Source: Didymodactylos carnosus (taxonomy: Eukaryota > Rotifera > Eurotatoria > Philodinida > Philodinidae). From it: 64,000 nt of DNA. A program made the position numbers and the translations under genes. The notes beneath the pieces were generated by a model. The model had not been told where the DNA came from. It ran no database searches and worked only from the letters and a program-made list of their open reading frames with translations. Positions 1 to 13,600 of the stretch are shown piece by piece. Location of the stretch: contig CAJNOQ010000090.1 of the NCBI GenBank assembly GCA_905250885.1, positions 1 through 64,000 of the forward strand, written 5' to 3'. Position 1 is the first letter of the stretch. Each line of letters begins with the position of its first letter.

Positions 1-1764
1 ATGAATAGTGCACAAACGACAAAACTGTTATCAGAGATTCAAATAGCAAGTTTTGTAGAGAATTCAATTCTCTATCGATTGAGCTTAGAACCAACTCTGT
101 GGACTACCGGACAATGCCTCATGAACAGCGAATGAAAGTGTCCGATTTTATCTGGGCCACCCGATAGTATAAATGGAACGCTGATTTTCTTCGAATATAT
201 ATGATTGATTCTGATAAAAATAGTACCTTTCGAATGATGTAAATGGTCCCAAGCTTTTCTTTTCTTAGTCTTGATGAATCACTTTCGGACTTTTCGCATA
301 TATTCATCAACGTTAGGCTTATAATCGCTGCAAGCCCTACTTTTCTGTGTTTAACCGTGAACGAATTATTCGCAAAACATTTTCCCCGTGTTTTGATGTT
401 GTCTTTCTGGTGGTCCAGATATGTTTGATTTTGTAAATGTTATTTCCTCTGTTATTTTATGTGGAGCAATATATTTTGTTTCTCTCTTTCTTATAGAAGT
501 TTCTTCGCTCTACTGATTACCTTTATTACCGATTGTTCTGTTTTTTTCACAAATTTGTTCAGAATTTGTGATCCCGAAAACATATTTTTTTCTGTCCCGT
601 AATCACATCGTCTTGGATAGCTGTGGTAAGTTGTTCAGTTTACATTTTTTATATACCGAAAGTTGATTAAATATATAGAATAGATAACAGCGAAAATCTG
701 ACGTTTCTATCACTTTTCGCTACCAAGTAATTCCCACTTTACTTAAGTTATGTGAGGTTTGACTGTAAGTTTATCCCGTAATTACTTACTATGCCACGCC
801 TCAACCGGGCTTGACAAAAAGTTTCTTTTTTTACCATAAGTGTTGTCTACTCACACGATGATTCTGTATAAATAGCAAAGACTAAGGTTGCTTTATAAGG
901 GAGAAAACTAGAAAATACGAAGAAATGTCCCGTAACCGCTTTTGTCCCGCAACCGTTTTTTTCCTATTTCTTTTGTAACTTTAACATACCGTGCGCGGAT
1001 AAAGCAAATTTCCAGTGTAGAGGCTTCGAAACACGTTTAATTTAATGAAGTACATAAATAGCGTTTAGACGGACCAAAGAATGGTTTCCTAGAGAACGGA
1101 ATTCTCTACAAAACCTGTTTCTTTTCTTTTACTGTTATCGAAAAAACCCAGTGCGCTCGATTGTTTTTTAAATAAGTCGAGAACAAGAAGAGCTAGAGAG
1201 TTCGAGTCCTCACCATTAGCAAGAGAAGGCTTAAGTGCATCTTTTCTTAACAGAAAAATTTCAAAAATCTTTTTCAAAAGTAGGCCTTTTAAGAGATCTT
1301 TGGAAAATCAGGTCGTAGCTCAAGAACGTCAAGTAATTACTACTATCCATTTCAAAATATAGTGTGGGTGATTGCGACATGAATAACTCGAGAATGAGCT
1401 ATCGAGATCGGGTTTTTGCCATCGTGTGGTCAAGATCGGGACACGTAATAATATGCAGAAACCAACATTTTTGCGTGGATCTCTAGAAAACCAACGCATA
1501 GCTCCAAAGTTTTACATAGAAACATATCAGTTTTTTTCATATATGGATATTCCAAGGTGTTCTCTACAAAATCAGATCCAAGCGACATCTCGAAAACCCA
1601 TGGTTCGGAAGCTACAGGCATTTTCCTTGAAGCCTTAGGACTCCTCTGCCGTAGATTTGGACTGTCAGAAATGAATGAAAACATAGGTGGCCGACTACGC
1701 TGAATCTCGTGGCAATATTTGTCTTTTAAAACAGTTTCAAAAACCTAGTGAAAACGTACATTAG
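1..1764. other. Noncoding, repeat-derived stretch without a recognised gene
   Basis: No open frame here looks like protein. Short phrases recur, such as variants of CTCTAGAAA and TCTCTACAAAA near 1090, 1480 and 1560, suggesting decayed transposon sequence. At about 1340-1368 the string TACTATCCATTTCAAAATAT matches both ends of the palindromic element at 50064-50797, so at least one end of that repeat family is present here. Confidence 0.4.
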
Positions 1765-2115
1765 GTGAAATATCCCGTTTTTGCTTATTTTTTGAGTAAA
1801 ATTGAAAAATTCATAACTCAGTCAAGACCAATGCAAGTTATGTCAGAATATCAAGACGTACTCTGTTTTACCTGCTCAACACTATGCAGTTCAATAGAAG
1901 CTTTAAAAGTCGACAGAAAATGCTATGGGTTTGACAGGGTTTTCTAGAAATCTTCCGAAGTACGCTAATGTTTTTTTGCTATTTTCAAGTAAAAAATCGT
2001 TTAGAGCAGGTAAAGTATAGTACATCTTGATATTCTGACATAACTTGGATTGGTCTTGACTGAGTTATGAATTTTTGAATTTTACTCAAAAATAGGCAAA
2101 AATGGGATATTTCAC
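1765..2115. repeat. Palindromic (foldback) MITE-like element
   Basis: The left arm (about 1765-1880) starts GTGAAATATCCCGTTTTTGC. The right arm (about 2003-2115) is its reverse complement with few mismatches and ends in GGGATATTTCAC. The arms are about 115 bp with a roughly 120-bp spacer. Small size, long arms and no coding capacity fit a non-autonomous DNA element. No clear target duplication was seen, so the superfamily is open. Confidence 0.75.
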
Positions 2116-2887
2116 TATTTCATCCGTCTTTAAGGCTACCAATAGCCACCGGGTGTCAGTCCTGCGACTCGTAGGAAATCCGATATAACGCCCGGAAATC
2201 AAACCGCGGGAAATCAAGGTCTTACTTTACTCCCATTTTTAAGAGGACACCTCGGGCTATCAGTCCATGAAAAAAAAGCAATATAATCCTATTCGAAAAG
2301 TTTTACAGACGGCCTAGTTTTCCAAAGGTCTTCTAGAAAGCCTGTTTCAGAAAACTCTTCTGAAAACAATTTTGGTTATGGAAACATGCCCTCAAGTCTC
2401 CTCTTTCGAATAGTGTAAACCGAAGCTCTCTAACTCTTTTCTACAAAAGGTATTCAACCAAGTGCACGGTGTTTTGGGGCCGATACTAGAAAAATGTTTT
2501 CCAATTTTGGAAAACAAAGTAGTGTTAGTTTGCTAACCACCACTAGTTTTGTGATACTCCTAGGTGCACACTATCCATATATGATAAGAAAAAATCTAGA
2601 TCTTCACCTTTTGTTCGGGTCAAATTTTTTCTCAAAAACGGTACTATCTTTATCAGAATCACTCATATATATATCTCCAACTTATAACTTAGAAACTTTT
2701 CTCTTCGTCTAATATATAAGTCATCGATGCTTGTCTGGAGGAAGTAGCCTTAGTGGACCGACCTGTACTAGTGATAGTACCAGACTTCCGAGACCGGTAA
2801 ACCATGGTTCAAAGGAATCTCAAAAATTAGAAAAATTATTAAAAAAAATCATTATTAAAAATATTTTTCAGTTCATGATCAAAAATA
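2116..2887. other. Noncoding stretch, nothing recognised
   Basis: Short frames around 2494-2925 have no recognisable domain, no intron signals and skewed composition. I see no gene. Confidence 0.4.
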
Positions 2888-3270
2888 ATGAAAGGCACAC
2901 CAATCGACACAGAATTTCAAGCTGAATCAGCTGATGTAATTTAATAATACTTTTGAAGCTGTTCAAGTAGAAAAACTTTGAAATACGGCTGAAAAACAGG
3001 TTTTACCCTAGTATCTTGTTGGTTTTGACCCCCTTGTACACAGTTTCAATTTTTGAGGCTGCCATTGGATAGAGCATGCAAAATTGCATCTACTGACGAA
3101 GTTTCGAGTTGCGTGAGCTATGTTAAAGGGGTCAAACCAACAAAATATTAGCGAAAAGCCTGTTTTTCAGCCGTATTTCGAATTTTTTCTACTTGAACAG
3201 CTTCAAAAGTATTATTAAATTACATCAGTCGATTTAGCTTGGAATTCTGTGTCGATTGTGTGCTTTCATG
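2888..3270. repeat. Palindromic MITE-like element
   Basis: A left arm reading AAAGGCACACCAATCGACAC (from about 2891) is matched in reverse complement by a right arm ending near 3268. The homology runs about 130 bp inward, to the GGTCAAAACC-type sequence near 3035 and 3125. A short spacer separates the arms. It is noncoding and its superfamily is undetermined. Confidence 0.75.
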
Positions 3271-4200
3271 AATATTTTCGTGCTGTCAGAAGAAAAAAAC
3301 GAATTTATACTCGATTTTGAAGAATTTTGAAAAAGGTCAATAATTTTGAGTTTTTATTTGAACCGAAAATAAGAACTTCTTTTCTTTTTTTCACTTCAGG
3401 ATTGCCGTATAATTTTTCTATACGATCCTTATAGTTTTCTTATCATTTCTTTACATAAGATTCTTATCAATATCTTACGCATTTCCTTCGACTGCATGGC
3501 TGCTAAGTTTGTTCAACTCAGTAAAAATACATCTAATTTTTGTTTTTTTTCTTCATTGTCTCTTTCTCTCTCCTAGTGTCATACAATGACCCCAGCCCAA
3601 TTTGATTACTGTTTCTTCTATAATAAAGTTTAAACCAAATACTTAGGTTCATTTTATAAGTTTATGACGGTTGATATTGCGATGTTTATATACAACTGAT
3701 CAATGCAAGAGAAACGGGTGACTGGCTTGTCCAAGTACTTGGCTGAAGCAAGTCAAGTAACAATACTTAGCAAGTTCTTGCTCAAGTACTTGTCAAATGC
3801 TTAAATTGTGACGCACTTCCCAAGTACTCATTAGGTAATTAAGTATTTGTACCAAATACATTCACTGGGGTCAGCTGTAGTAAGACGCGTCCTAGTGAAT
3901 ATACTTCAGATCAAGTATTAGCTACATGGAAATTTTCAAAAGTGCCCTGTTTGGTTAAGCCTTTACTAATTGTTCTACATATAATACGCATCAGATACTA
4001 CAAAGCTTAAAATTCATATCCTTATTATATGACGACGCTGTGTATTTGGCTAAGTATTTATAGAAAATTTAACGAAATATAACTCCCTAGATATCGAATC
4101 TTATATAATTGAGACGTAATCTTATATAATTGAGACATAATAATTGAGGCATATAAGAAGCTTATATCACTTATATCCGTGTCAAGTACGACCCTTATAC
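3271..4200. other. Noncoding stretch with AAGTACTTG-rich and tandem repeats
   Basis: From about 3718 to 3860 the sequence is full of CAAGTACTTG-like words in both orientations, like the ends of the hAT-like elements at 27441-28842 and 43183-43621, so a decayed relative is likely. Around 4095-4145 a 21-bp unit (TCTTATATAATTGAGACGTAA) is repeated in tandem about two and a half times. No gene is visible. Confidence 0.4.
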
Positions 4201-5230
4201 GGCTCTTATTAAGTTCGTATAGAGTGTTCGGCCACGATTGTGGTAATTATTCTGGACGAGACTTATAGGAACTTGAGAATTATATAAGAACTCGAGCAGT
4301 GATCCATAATTTTCGGTAAGCTATTTTTAAAAACGGGCCTTCAAAGATGGGTTTCATACTCAAAGAGGAAGATAGATACCGACTTAATTCTTTTTTCATT
4401 GGATTAATCAGCTCTTGATTTTATCTATAGTGCAAGAACTTTTTGTTTTATTTTACCTTCAGGAGAAATGAAATACTGAGTGCCGCTCTTTCATTTTCGG
4501 CCATTTTGTGACAGCTGGTCTGCCCTTGTAAAAGTAGCAGGACATATTTGAAGTATCAACACTTGTACTATTCGAGCTATTCTTTCATATGGTATATTAA
4601 ACGTAGGTATTAACCCTGTGACTGAAGTGAAAAAGAGGTCAAAGTTGGTTCATTGTAAGAGAGGCCGAAACTTGACGTCGCTAAAAGGGTATGTAGAATA
4701 TGACCTTTTTAGAAAACAAATGTAAGAGTCTATGTAATTTTCGATGCTCTACACGATGAAAGTGTTGAAGAAGTGATTCGAAAAAACATCTAATAAAAAA
4801 TTTTGTATCAAAGGAGAAGAGGCAAAAAATAATATGCACATGTACAACTCCGACCGTAGCTATTGCAATCGTCGAGGGTTGAAACCGGTAACGGTAATCA
4901 GTCAGAACCGGTTAGAACCGCTTGGACCAGTAACGATAACCAGTAAGGTGCGATTACCGTTACCGTTGCATCCCTACTTGTGTCATGTAATGGTGGGTGA
5001 ACCTAAACGGAAGTACCCTCTAACAGAATATCCAGTACGCTGTCTGTTGAAGAATCCCCTACATAATTATGAACATCGTATACAATATTTATAGGAATCT
5101 AATAAGAAATTTTTTTACTAAAAATTATGGATCACTGATCAAGTTCTTAAAAAGTAACTCTCAAGTTCCTATAAGTCTTGTCCAGAATAATTACCAAAAT
5201 CGTGGCCTATATACGAACTTAATAAGAGCC
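4201..5230. mobile_element. Non-autonomous DNA transposon with ~115-bp terminal inverted repeats
   Basis: The terminus GGCTCTTATTAAGTTCGTAT at 4201 is repeated in reverse complement ending at 5230. Similarity continues about 115 bp inward (4201-4315 against about 5118-5230). The interior holds a smaller inverted repeat built on GGTAACGGTAATC near 4887-4965. No transposase frame is recognisable and no exact target duplication was found, so the family is unassigned. Confidence 0.65.
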
Positions 5231-5904
5231 CGATCAGTATTTATAAAAATAACAGGTCTAGGACTAGTACTAACATTGGTTTCATTATTGAGCATGGAAA
5301 ACCAATAGTGTCAACTATTTCTACTCGAGCTTCATCCTAAGTACGTAAATTCTACGGTCTATTCGAATCCGCAAGTTTTTGCGGCGAAAACTAAAAGTTT
5401 TTGAGATATATTCAATTCGAGCAAAAGTCAAAAAATTTCACAATTTGAATTTTGACTTAACAAAGGCAGACTAAGCTGTAGTTTTGTTTCATTAAGTCGA
5501 GTATGAAAAACTGCATATTTTGGTCAATGTATCATCAATTAACTTCCACTGATTTTTCTTCGAATACCTGAAATTTTTGAAAACCATATTTTCAAACAGA
5601 ATATTTCGTCTTCAAAATCACTTTGCTAAGGATAAAAATATGTCAACTTTTTCAGTTTTTTTATGCTTTCTGACTGAAATACAGTCAGGTAGGACAAAAA
5701 AAATCATCCGAGCTGTAAAGGGCGCTATCTGTCACCTCTAGGTTAATACGCTGTTCCTGTTAGTCAATGAAAATGCAATTTTTTGACGAATACAAATGCT
5801 TTTTGTTCTCCGTTTCACTCAAAAAATTTAATTTTAGCAGGGACCATTTTTGACAGCTGTTATTGGCAGGTAGTTTCTTTAAATGGTCGCGAGTTGGGGG
5901 TTGA
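5231..5904. other. Noncoding stretch, nothing recognised
   Basis: AT-rich sequence without a credible gene, RNA or clear repeat boundary. Confidence 0.4.
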
Positions 5905-6370
5905 CGGAAAACGTCGAAAGGAAAAATGTCGAAAAGGAAAATGTCGAAAGCGGATAATGGAAGAAGGAAAGTACCAAAACGAAAACGCCGAAAAGAACGA
6001 GATTTCTTTCTGTTCCTTTGAAAATCACTGAGCGTGGGATGAGGTGAGGGTGAGGCGTTCATCGTAGCAGCCATACTGAACTTCATCATACTTTACTTTT
6101 TCGACGAGTGGCTATAATTACTACGAGGTTGGAGATGTCTGACGAGAACCAATAGTACTTCTAATGATAATAATACGTATATCTCATTCAGTGATTTTCA
6201 AGGAACAGAAAGAAATCTCCTCCTTTTCGGCGTTTTCCTTTCAATACTTTCCTTCTTCCATTATCCGCTTTCGACGTTTGCCTTTTCGGCATTTTGTTCT
6301 TCTACATTTTCCTCTTCGACGTTTTGCTATTTTTTTATCGACATTTTCCTTTTCCACATTTTTCCTTTCG
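5905..6370. repeat. Inverted pair of CGAAAAGGAAAATGT minisatellite blocks
   Basis: Left block (about 5905-5990): degenerate copies of a roughly 15-bp unit, CGAAAAGGAAAATGT. A unique tail (TTTCTTTCTGTTCCTTTGAA, to about 6030) follows. The right block (about 6185-6370) carries the same tail and then the same minisatellite in inverse orientation. The long frames of about 110 codons on both strands here are by-products of the repeat, because the unit contains no stop in several frames. Confidence 0.7.
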
Positions 6371-6949
6371 ATATTTTCCACCAAGACCGCGAGCTGCAGC
6401 AGTCAAGCGCAAAACTCGACAATTAACGCATATGTTTCGTTTTTGGAAACTGAGGATGGGACAGTACTATTACTATCTTGTTCTTATTGTTCCTAATAAC
6501 TGATGATTCGTACCGCGTTCATTACACCGATAAATCAACTTTTCGGCATTTTAGTTATAGAAGAGTCTCGGTTACTAGAAAGGAGAACTAGAACTGTCTT
6601 ACTTCCCTAAGCAACTTGGAGTAGACGAATTTTTAAGTAAAATTGTACGTCTGTTTCTTGTTGACTTTCTTTTGTTCTCTGTTGTAAAATACATTGCAAT
6701 ATATACGAGTATTCTCTCTGTTGAACTGTTTTTATGCAATGTTGAATTCTAATACGAAGATAAACCAGTCAGTTTTATTCGATCGCTTTTTTCTTCAATC
6801 CATCCATGTAATTCTGTTCTAGAAATGTCTGAAGCAAAGCTAATGCGCTATTGGTTGGGGTAAAGGTGTAACATCGAATGATCCAAAAGAAACAGTAGTA
6901 ATTCAGCTTTGTCATCAAGGTGAGTTTTGTGTTGATATTGTAAACGATT
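6371..6949. other. Noncoding stretch, nothing recognised
   Basis: AT-rich DNA between two inverted-repeat elements. No gene is recognised. Confidence 0.4.
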
Positions 6950-7445
6950 ACAGTCTATCGGCTGACCATAAAACAAAATGGAAGATAGGATGAATCGCGG
7001 CAAGTTCATGTGCTTTTGACACAAATTGTATTTTATCATAACTAAGTTATGGCAGAAATGCCAGGTCATCGGGGCGAGCTGTTTTAGTTCGTACAAATAG
7101 TAAACTACCTAGTCACTATGTTATAATTGATTTATTGATTTCGTCCATTCTGGAAGTAATAGAACGAAAAAGAAAAGGAAAACCAATTGTTGGTTGGACC
7201 AGCCTTATTGCAAGACAATGGTCAAATTCAATAAACCAATTATAACGTAGTGAATAGATAATTTAGTGTTTGTACGTACTAAAACGGTTCGTCCCAATGA
7301 GCTGGGATTTTTACCATAACTTAGTTATAATAAAATAAAATTTCTGTAAAAAGCACGTGAACTTCTGATTCGAAAAATCCCTGCATATGCTGAATTTCTG
7401 TAACTCAAGAACGAAGCGTTTTTCCCATCGTTGGCCGATAGACGG
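6950..7445. repeat. Degenerate palindromic element
   Basis: Arms around 7000-7130 and 7225-7365 are reverse complements with many mismatches. Paired landmarks include TATAACTAAGTTATGG against CCATAACTTAGTTATA and the CACTATGTTATAATTG block. Weaker pairing reaches TCTATCGGC near 6955 and GCCGATAGA near 7430. It is an older copy than the other palindromes and is noncoding. Confidence 0.6.
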
Positions 7446-7604
7446 TTATGCAAAATACTGTTGCAACAAGTTGCGAATAAAATCACGTGTATCAACCGCG
7501 TGTATGAGGTTTCATAGCGTTTGTGTTGATATATATAATGACAACGATAATAGTGAAAATGAAGAATTGATGACAACAAGCTTCTTTAACAAACAGTAAT
7601 AATA

Positions 7605-7718
7605 ACCAGTCGCTAACATTCTGTATACAATAGCAGAATGTTGTTCTGATTTTGTTTCATATTGTTGCTCACTTGTACTAGATTCATCAGATGTGTAAAC
7701 AATGAAAGAAGTAGTTCC
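7605..7718 (+). repeat. Dispersed repeat, copy 1 (partner at 14804)
   Basis: About 114 bp starting CCAGTCGCTAACATTCTG closely matches 14804-14917 in direct orientation, with scattered substitutions. Similarity stops sharply at both ends. It is probably a fragment of a repeated mobile element. Confidence 0.65.
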
Positions 7719-10638
7719 AAATTTCCTGTGATTTGAGGTGTGCTTTTGCTTTTTGTACTTTTTGAACACATTTTTATTACACGAAAACATACTCATTGCG
7801 TTATAACAATGTCGAATTGTCGAATTTATAATGCGAAATATGAAAGGCTGATTAGAATTAAACAGACTTTACAATCAATATGACACACTACGTTTAATAT
7901 CAAATAGAATGGTACATGTGCACCGCTTGATGTAATGGAGTTTAAGTTGCTATCGATTTCAGTAGTATATTAAAGAAGCTATTAGATACAGAAAGAAGTT
8001 TTTTCGTGCAGCTCTCGGAAAAAATTTGTTATACGAACCTGAGATTTGTATGTCTGGAGACGCTAGCTGTTCCCCAAAGTAGTGAGAATCTTTCTTTATT
8101 CCCTATCGCACTAACGTTCAAAGAGTTTTTTTTGAGAAAAACTAGTGATTTTTTGAAACAAAGTGGCTTCAGCGTTACTTGTTATTGCATTCATTAGTTG
8201 ATAATGGTGGGATGTATACGGGTCAATCATCACAGTCATTTTCTCACAAAGTTACTTTTAGATGGTCTGAAAAAGAACGTTCCGTCACGAATCGGTATTG
8301 TGACGAGTCGGTCTCATAAGAGATGTTCTAGTATTGAACGTCTCTGCAACGAGCAACAGCCTGTCTGGATCAAAGCTTTAACAGCAAGTATAACAGAAAA
8401 ACTTATAGGAGTAAGAATTGTGGAAAAAAATGCGAAAAGGTCTTGTTTGACTAGCAAATACGATGTAGAAACGGTTATTTAAAAGTTGTTTTTCTTTTCA
8501 TACATCTAAACTTATATAATACTTATTCCAGGATACACTGGCAAATTAATGTTTCATCTTTTTTGACAAGTCTCCACATGTTCTTCTATAGGTCAAAGAT
8601 TTTTGTCTTCCTTCCTTTTCTATTTATGCACTTTGTACCTTTCATTTACTGACGAAATCATATTTTTTTAAATAAAGAGAAAGCCACATCAAGATGAATG
8701 TGCTGCTCAAGTTTTGATTTAAAAGTTGCGGCTTCATGAATAGTAATAATTCAACTGTTTTAAGATCAATATATTAGTAATTTTATGATCATGTGAACCC
8801 GAATTGCACAACCGTCATTCTTCTATTGTTGCGATAAAAAATTATTCTTTTGAAGTGTTATTCATAATAAATTTGGCGTGAGCAATTTGATGAATGTATT
8901 ACTAAATAAAGTGAAATCAATGTACTTATTTATCTTCGAAGTTATACGTTTGAATTCAGTTATTAGTTGTTGTCGATTAAAGGTCATCGAGTACAATGTA
9001 AAGAATTTTCAAAATTCTCGTCTAATAACGTGACAAAATTATAGTGGAAGGGATAGAATTAATTAGAAGGTATTAGTTTTTGATATGATGAGTTCTTTGT
9101 TTTTACCAGACATGCTTTTTCTTTCACGTTATTATATAGAAAGCCTTTCTCACACGTGAGTTATTTTTATTCCCTCATCAGTCTTTCTTCTTTGCATTTA
9201 AATGAGTACACCTTGATACTTTTTTTTCCATAACTTTGTCTGGAAGAAAGTAACTTTTTACTTGTTAATTCCAGTGAGGTGAGTTTTACATTATAGACAG
9301 AAAAGACGAAACAGGTATCTCCCCGAGTTGACAAGCTTTGATAAAGCTTCAATGGAAAAACTCTCTAGAAAAAATGAAAACTTCTTTAGAACCCGTTTTG
9401 ATTAGAACGCCCCAGAACGCCACTCAGAGTTGGGAGAATGTAGCGTAAACGTTAGAAATTTTTCTTTTATGCTTATCGAGTAAGACTACCTGTGCATTAG
9501 TAAATATAATTAGATCTATGCTCTCTTTTTAAGCAGTATAATGTGCTTTATAGCATAATTTATGTTAATCTTCGCCATTGTTTGGTATTTGTGCTAGAAA
9601 ACACAAGTTTCACTAATTAAATCTAAATCTTTATGGTCAATAGAATATGCTGGAATTATTTGTTTTTCTACTCTACTATTCTCGTTTATTGATCTTAAAA
9701 AAAAAGAAAACTACCATTGTTTTCATCTCATGCCTCTTTTGCTGAAGGGATGAAAAGCGTTTTTATAATTCAAAAGAAAGAATTTCTTTTCCTCTTTTTT
9801 TTTCCATCATATATATTTAATATTGATATATACTTAATGCAAGAAAAAAAGAGATCCTTGAAATATAAAGATTAGAGAGAAACAAGAAAAAATGATGAGA
9901 GTTGTATAAGTTTGTTCATAATTGCTGTTTTACGCTTTTATTCTTGTATCTTGTTAGTCATCGTAAATAGCATACAGAAACAGCTTGCTCTATTTGTTTA
10001 CCGAATGATGTAATATAATAGCCGAATAAACCTAGATCATATTTATTCAGCAGAGTTCTGAGTAAACCAGTTTGAGATTGTGTTCTTTTTTGTTTTTGCG
10101 CTGTTGTTTTTTTTTGAAATTGCGTCGTGCAAAGAGATAATACAAAAGCGTGAAATATCGAAAAAAAAATGTGAGACATGATAAAAGGGCGAATGTTTTT
10201 GCTATCGAACTTGTTGACACATTTTGCACTTTTCTCAACAACCACTTCGTTTTGTTTTTTTACGTAAGACATAGCCAAACAGTTCATAGAGAAAGAAATT
10301 GCAGCGTCGATAGATAACGATGCTTCGAAACAGTTTTGATGCATATAGTAGTGAATTATTTCTGTCGAAACACTTTACTTTTGCGACGAAGAATATTTTT
10401 TGGAAATTTTTTGAAACTCCACATGCGAGTGAACATTTACTTCTTACAAAACATAACTTTGATTATGAGCAGGAGTGAGATCATTCTCGTGAGGCTTACA
10501 TTTCACTTTCAAAGAAAGTATTTGTACATTGTGTGAAAGTTAATGGTGTGATGACACTTGAATTGTAGTCTTAGTTATTTTCTAGATAGAAAAGTAACAT
10601 CATCAAAAGAAAGAAAGTATCTCTCTAATAACAGTAGA
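7719..10638. other. Long intergenic stretch upstream of the desaturase
   Basis: No gene can be supported. A run of about 159 codons on the plus strand (8006-8482) is broken by one stop near 8195 and resembles nothing I know. An antisense frame of 128 codons at 9958-10344 is low-complexity in places and unrecognised. The region just upstream of 10639 should hold the desaturase promoter, but I see no TATA box there. Confidence 0.35.
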
Positions 10639-13600
10639 ATGGGACTCGGGGGTAAAGCTGATGTTCAGACTGATAATGAAGCAACAGCAACAACAACGAA
10701 TTCCGATGGAACCACAATATCTTGGGACGAAATCGAAAAACATACAGCAAAGAATGATCGATGGTTTGTTATCGATAATAAAGTTTACAATGTAACTAAA
10801 TGGTTGAAACATCCGGGTGGACAAGCTGTGCTAAATCATTATGCTGGTCAAGATGCAACGGTAAATACTCAAATCTGCGTATTTTGAGTAAAGAAGTTCA
10901 AATAAATGTTATATTTTGTTTATTTTAGGAAGCTTTTCGCGCGTTTCACCGTGATATCCCTCGTGTACAAAAATATCTTAAACACTTATATGTCGGGGAT
11001 GTTGAAAATACCACAGTCACAGGACACAACGATACTAGAAATAAGTTAGCACATAATATTGAAAATCTAAAACTAAAAGAAGATTTTGAAGAACTAAGAC
11101 AAAAAGCACAAGAAATGGTAAGCAAAAAAATGTAATATTGTTATTAAAAGTCTTGATGAAGATTATACAACACGTAGACTGATTAATTGATCTCACAGGA
11201 AACTTTTGATGTATCATAATATTTTTTTTTTCTTTTTTTCTAGAAATTATTCACTTCTAGTCGATGTTTTTTTTTATTGAATTGTATTCACATTATAGTA
11301 TTGGAAATACTTGCTTATTTTATTCTATATCGGTGGGGAACAGGGTGGATTCCATACACACTTTCACTTTTTGCATATGTCACAGCAGCAGTATGTATTT
11401 TGAATTATTGTTATGCACAAAATGTTTTGTATATGTATACATCTATTTAGGCTCAAACTGGTTGGCTACAACATGATTTTGGCCATTTATCTGTGTTTTC
11501 AACATCAAAATGGAATCATTTATTACATCAGTTTTACATCGGATTTGTTAAAGTAAAAATTTTTCAAATCTTTACTGTGGTATCTGCTACAATTCAGTTT
11601 TCTACCTTGAAGGGAGCCAGTGCAGATTGGTGGAATCACATGCATTACCAACACCATTGTAAACCTAATGTGGTATGTTTGCATAAAAAGAATTCTATGA
11701 TTTTTTACATGAGTTAAATTATTGTTTTTATTTAGATTGACAAAGATCCCGATGTTCGAATCGAGTCAATGTTTTTAATTGGCAATGTTATGCCTTTACG
11801 AGTAAGCTGTAGATATAAATCATTTATAACAACATCCCTAATATTTATGATGAATGAGACAGAGCGAAGGAGACATTCTTGTTTCTCAAACACTAAAATA
11901 ATGTTTGAAGACTCCGTTTGAGATTTAAAAAAAGTAAAGAATATTCTACAAAATCCTCTACATCTAATATTATAATATTGATTTCATTATTTTAAAAAAT
12001 TTCGAGTAATCAGGAATAAATGTGTAGGATAACTGCGACGCGCAAAATCAAACGTATTTTTATTTTACAGTTTTTTAATCATCTTTTTCGGAATAGAGAA
12101 GAAAATTCTTCATCTTATCTGGCAAGGAGGTCTTGTAAATCTTTTAGCGAAACAGGTAGAAACGGCTTATGATTTTGGGATCATTAATGATAAAATGAAA
12201 GAAAAAAATTCTATTTTTCCATGAGGATTTAGTTAAATAAAGATGAGTTCTTTTGATGAAGTACCTTTAATGAGTAATAGAGTTATTATAAAGTAATCGG
12301 TTAGATCGAGTATAAAAAGATATAATCTGTTCCTTCATCGCAGTTATTCTTTGCATTTGTTCTTACTCTTCGCTATTTTTTCCAATAATGAAATAAATGT
12401 GTGAACGTGGAATGTTAAGATTTTGTAGGATAAAAAATTCGGTCTGCTCTCAGTTTAGTGTGTGAAACATGAAAGTGTCTCATTTTCTCTAGCCTATGCG
12501 TTATCAGTGACTTTGACTAGTAGACATCTCGGGCATAAGAAATACCAAAGTGTTATTGATTAGTGAGTATTCTTATGTTTATTTTCACAATTTCAAGACG
12601 TTGTGAATGATGGTAAATTAAGGTTAGCTGATCCCATTTAAACATAACTTCTGTGGGTCTCGTTGATTTTTCTGTTTATAATCTCCTTTTATTCTAGATC
12701 GCTAAAAAAAATGCCAAATACGGGAAAAAAATGCCATATAATTTCCAACAGTTTTATTTTTTCGTTGGTATATATTTTTTTTCTCAATTTTCCTTGATAA
12801 AAATCTCTAATTAATCTATTTCCATGTTTTTAGCTGCTCCACTATTGTTTCCACTCTATTTTCAATTTATGACTATTCGCCACGTTTTTGTACGACGAAA
12901 ATGGACGGTACGTCATTCTTTCTGATTACACTTTTAAGATGAGAAGAATATATGACAAAGGTTACTTATTTCTAGGATTTATCCTGGATGGTATTATTTT
13001 ATATTAAACTGTTTACATTGCTCACCTTAAAACTCGGATTTTTAAGCACAATCAAATATCTTTTTCTGTTACGGTAAGAGAATTCTAATCTTGAATGAAA
13101 CATGGTCGGACACATTATTCATTTATCTTTAGTTTGTTTGAAAGTACGTGGTTTGCTTGGGTAGCTCAATCCAATCATGTTGTTATGGATATCCTTGAGG
13201 ATAAATCTAATTTATCGTGGGTCCGAATGCAAGTAAGAAGAACGGATTAGTTAGAGTAGACAAAGATCTTTATTTCATTCAATATTTATTTTAGTTACAA
13301 GCTACTTGTAATATAGACAAATCGATTTTTAACGATTGGTTTACGGGTCATTTAAATTTTCAAATTGAACATCAGTATGTTGTATATTCGTCGTGTGTAC
13401 AGATTTAAAATTAATTGCATTTTGTTCTTTAGTTTATTTCCAACGATGCCACGTCATAATCTTTATAAAATTCAACCTCTTGTTAAATCTTTGTGTGAGA
13501 AATATAATATTAAATATGTTTGTAAGCCAATGATGACAGCATTTATAGATATATTCCTGTAAGTTGATAGAATGATGAAACTCTTAGAAATATGCAGCGT

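Noticed and set aside
5760-6496. Two frames of about 110 codons on opposite strands
   Set aside because: Produced by an inverted minisatellite whose unit lacks stops. The peptides are repeats of FRF/LPLSAF-like strings.
9958-10344. 128-codon antisense frame upstream of the desaturase
   Set aside because: No recognisable domain, partly low-complexity (KKTTAQKQKRTQSQ), no supporting splice or start context.
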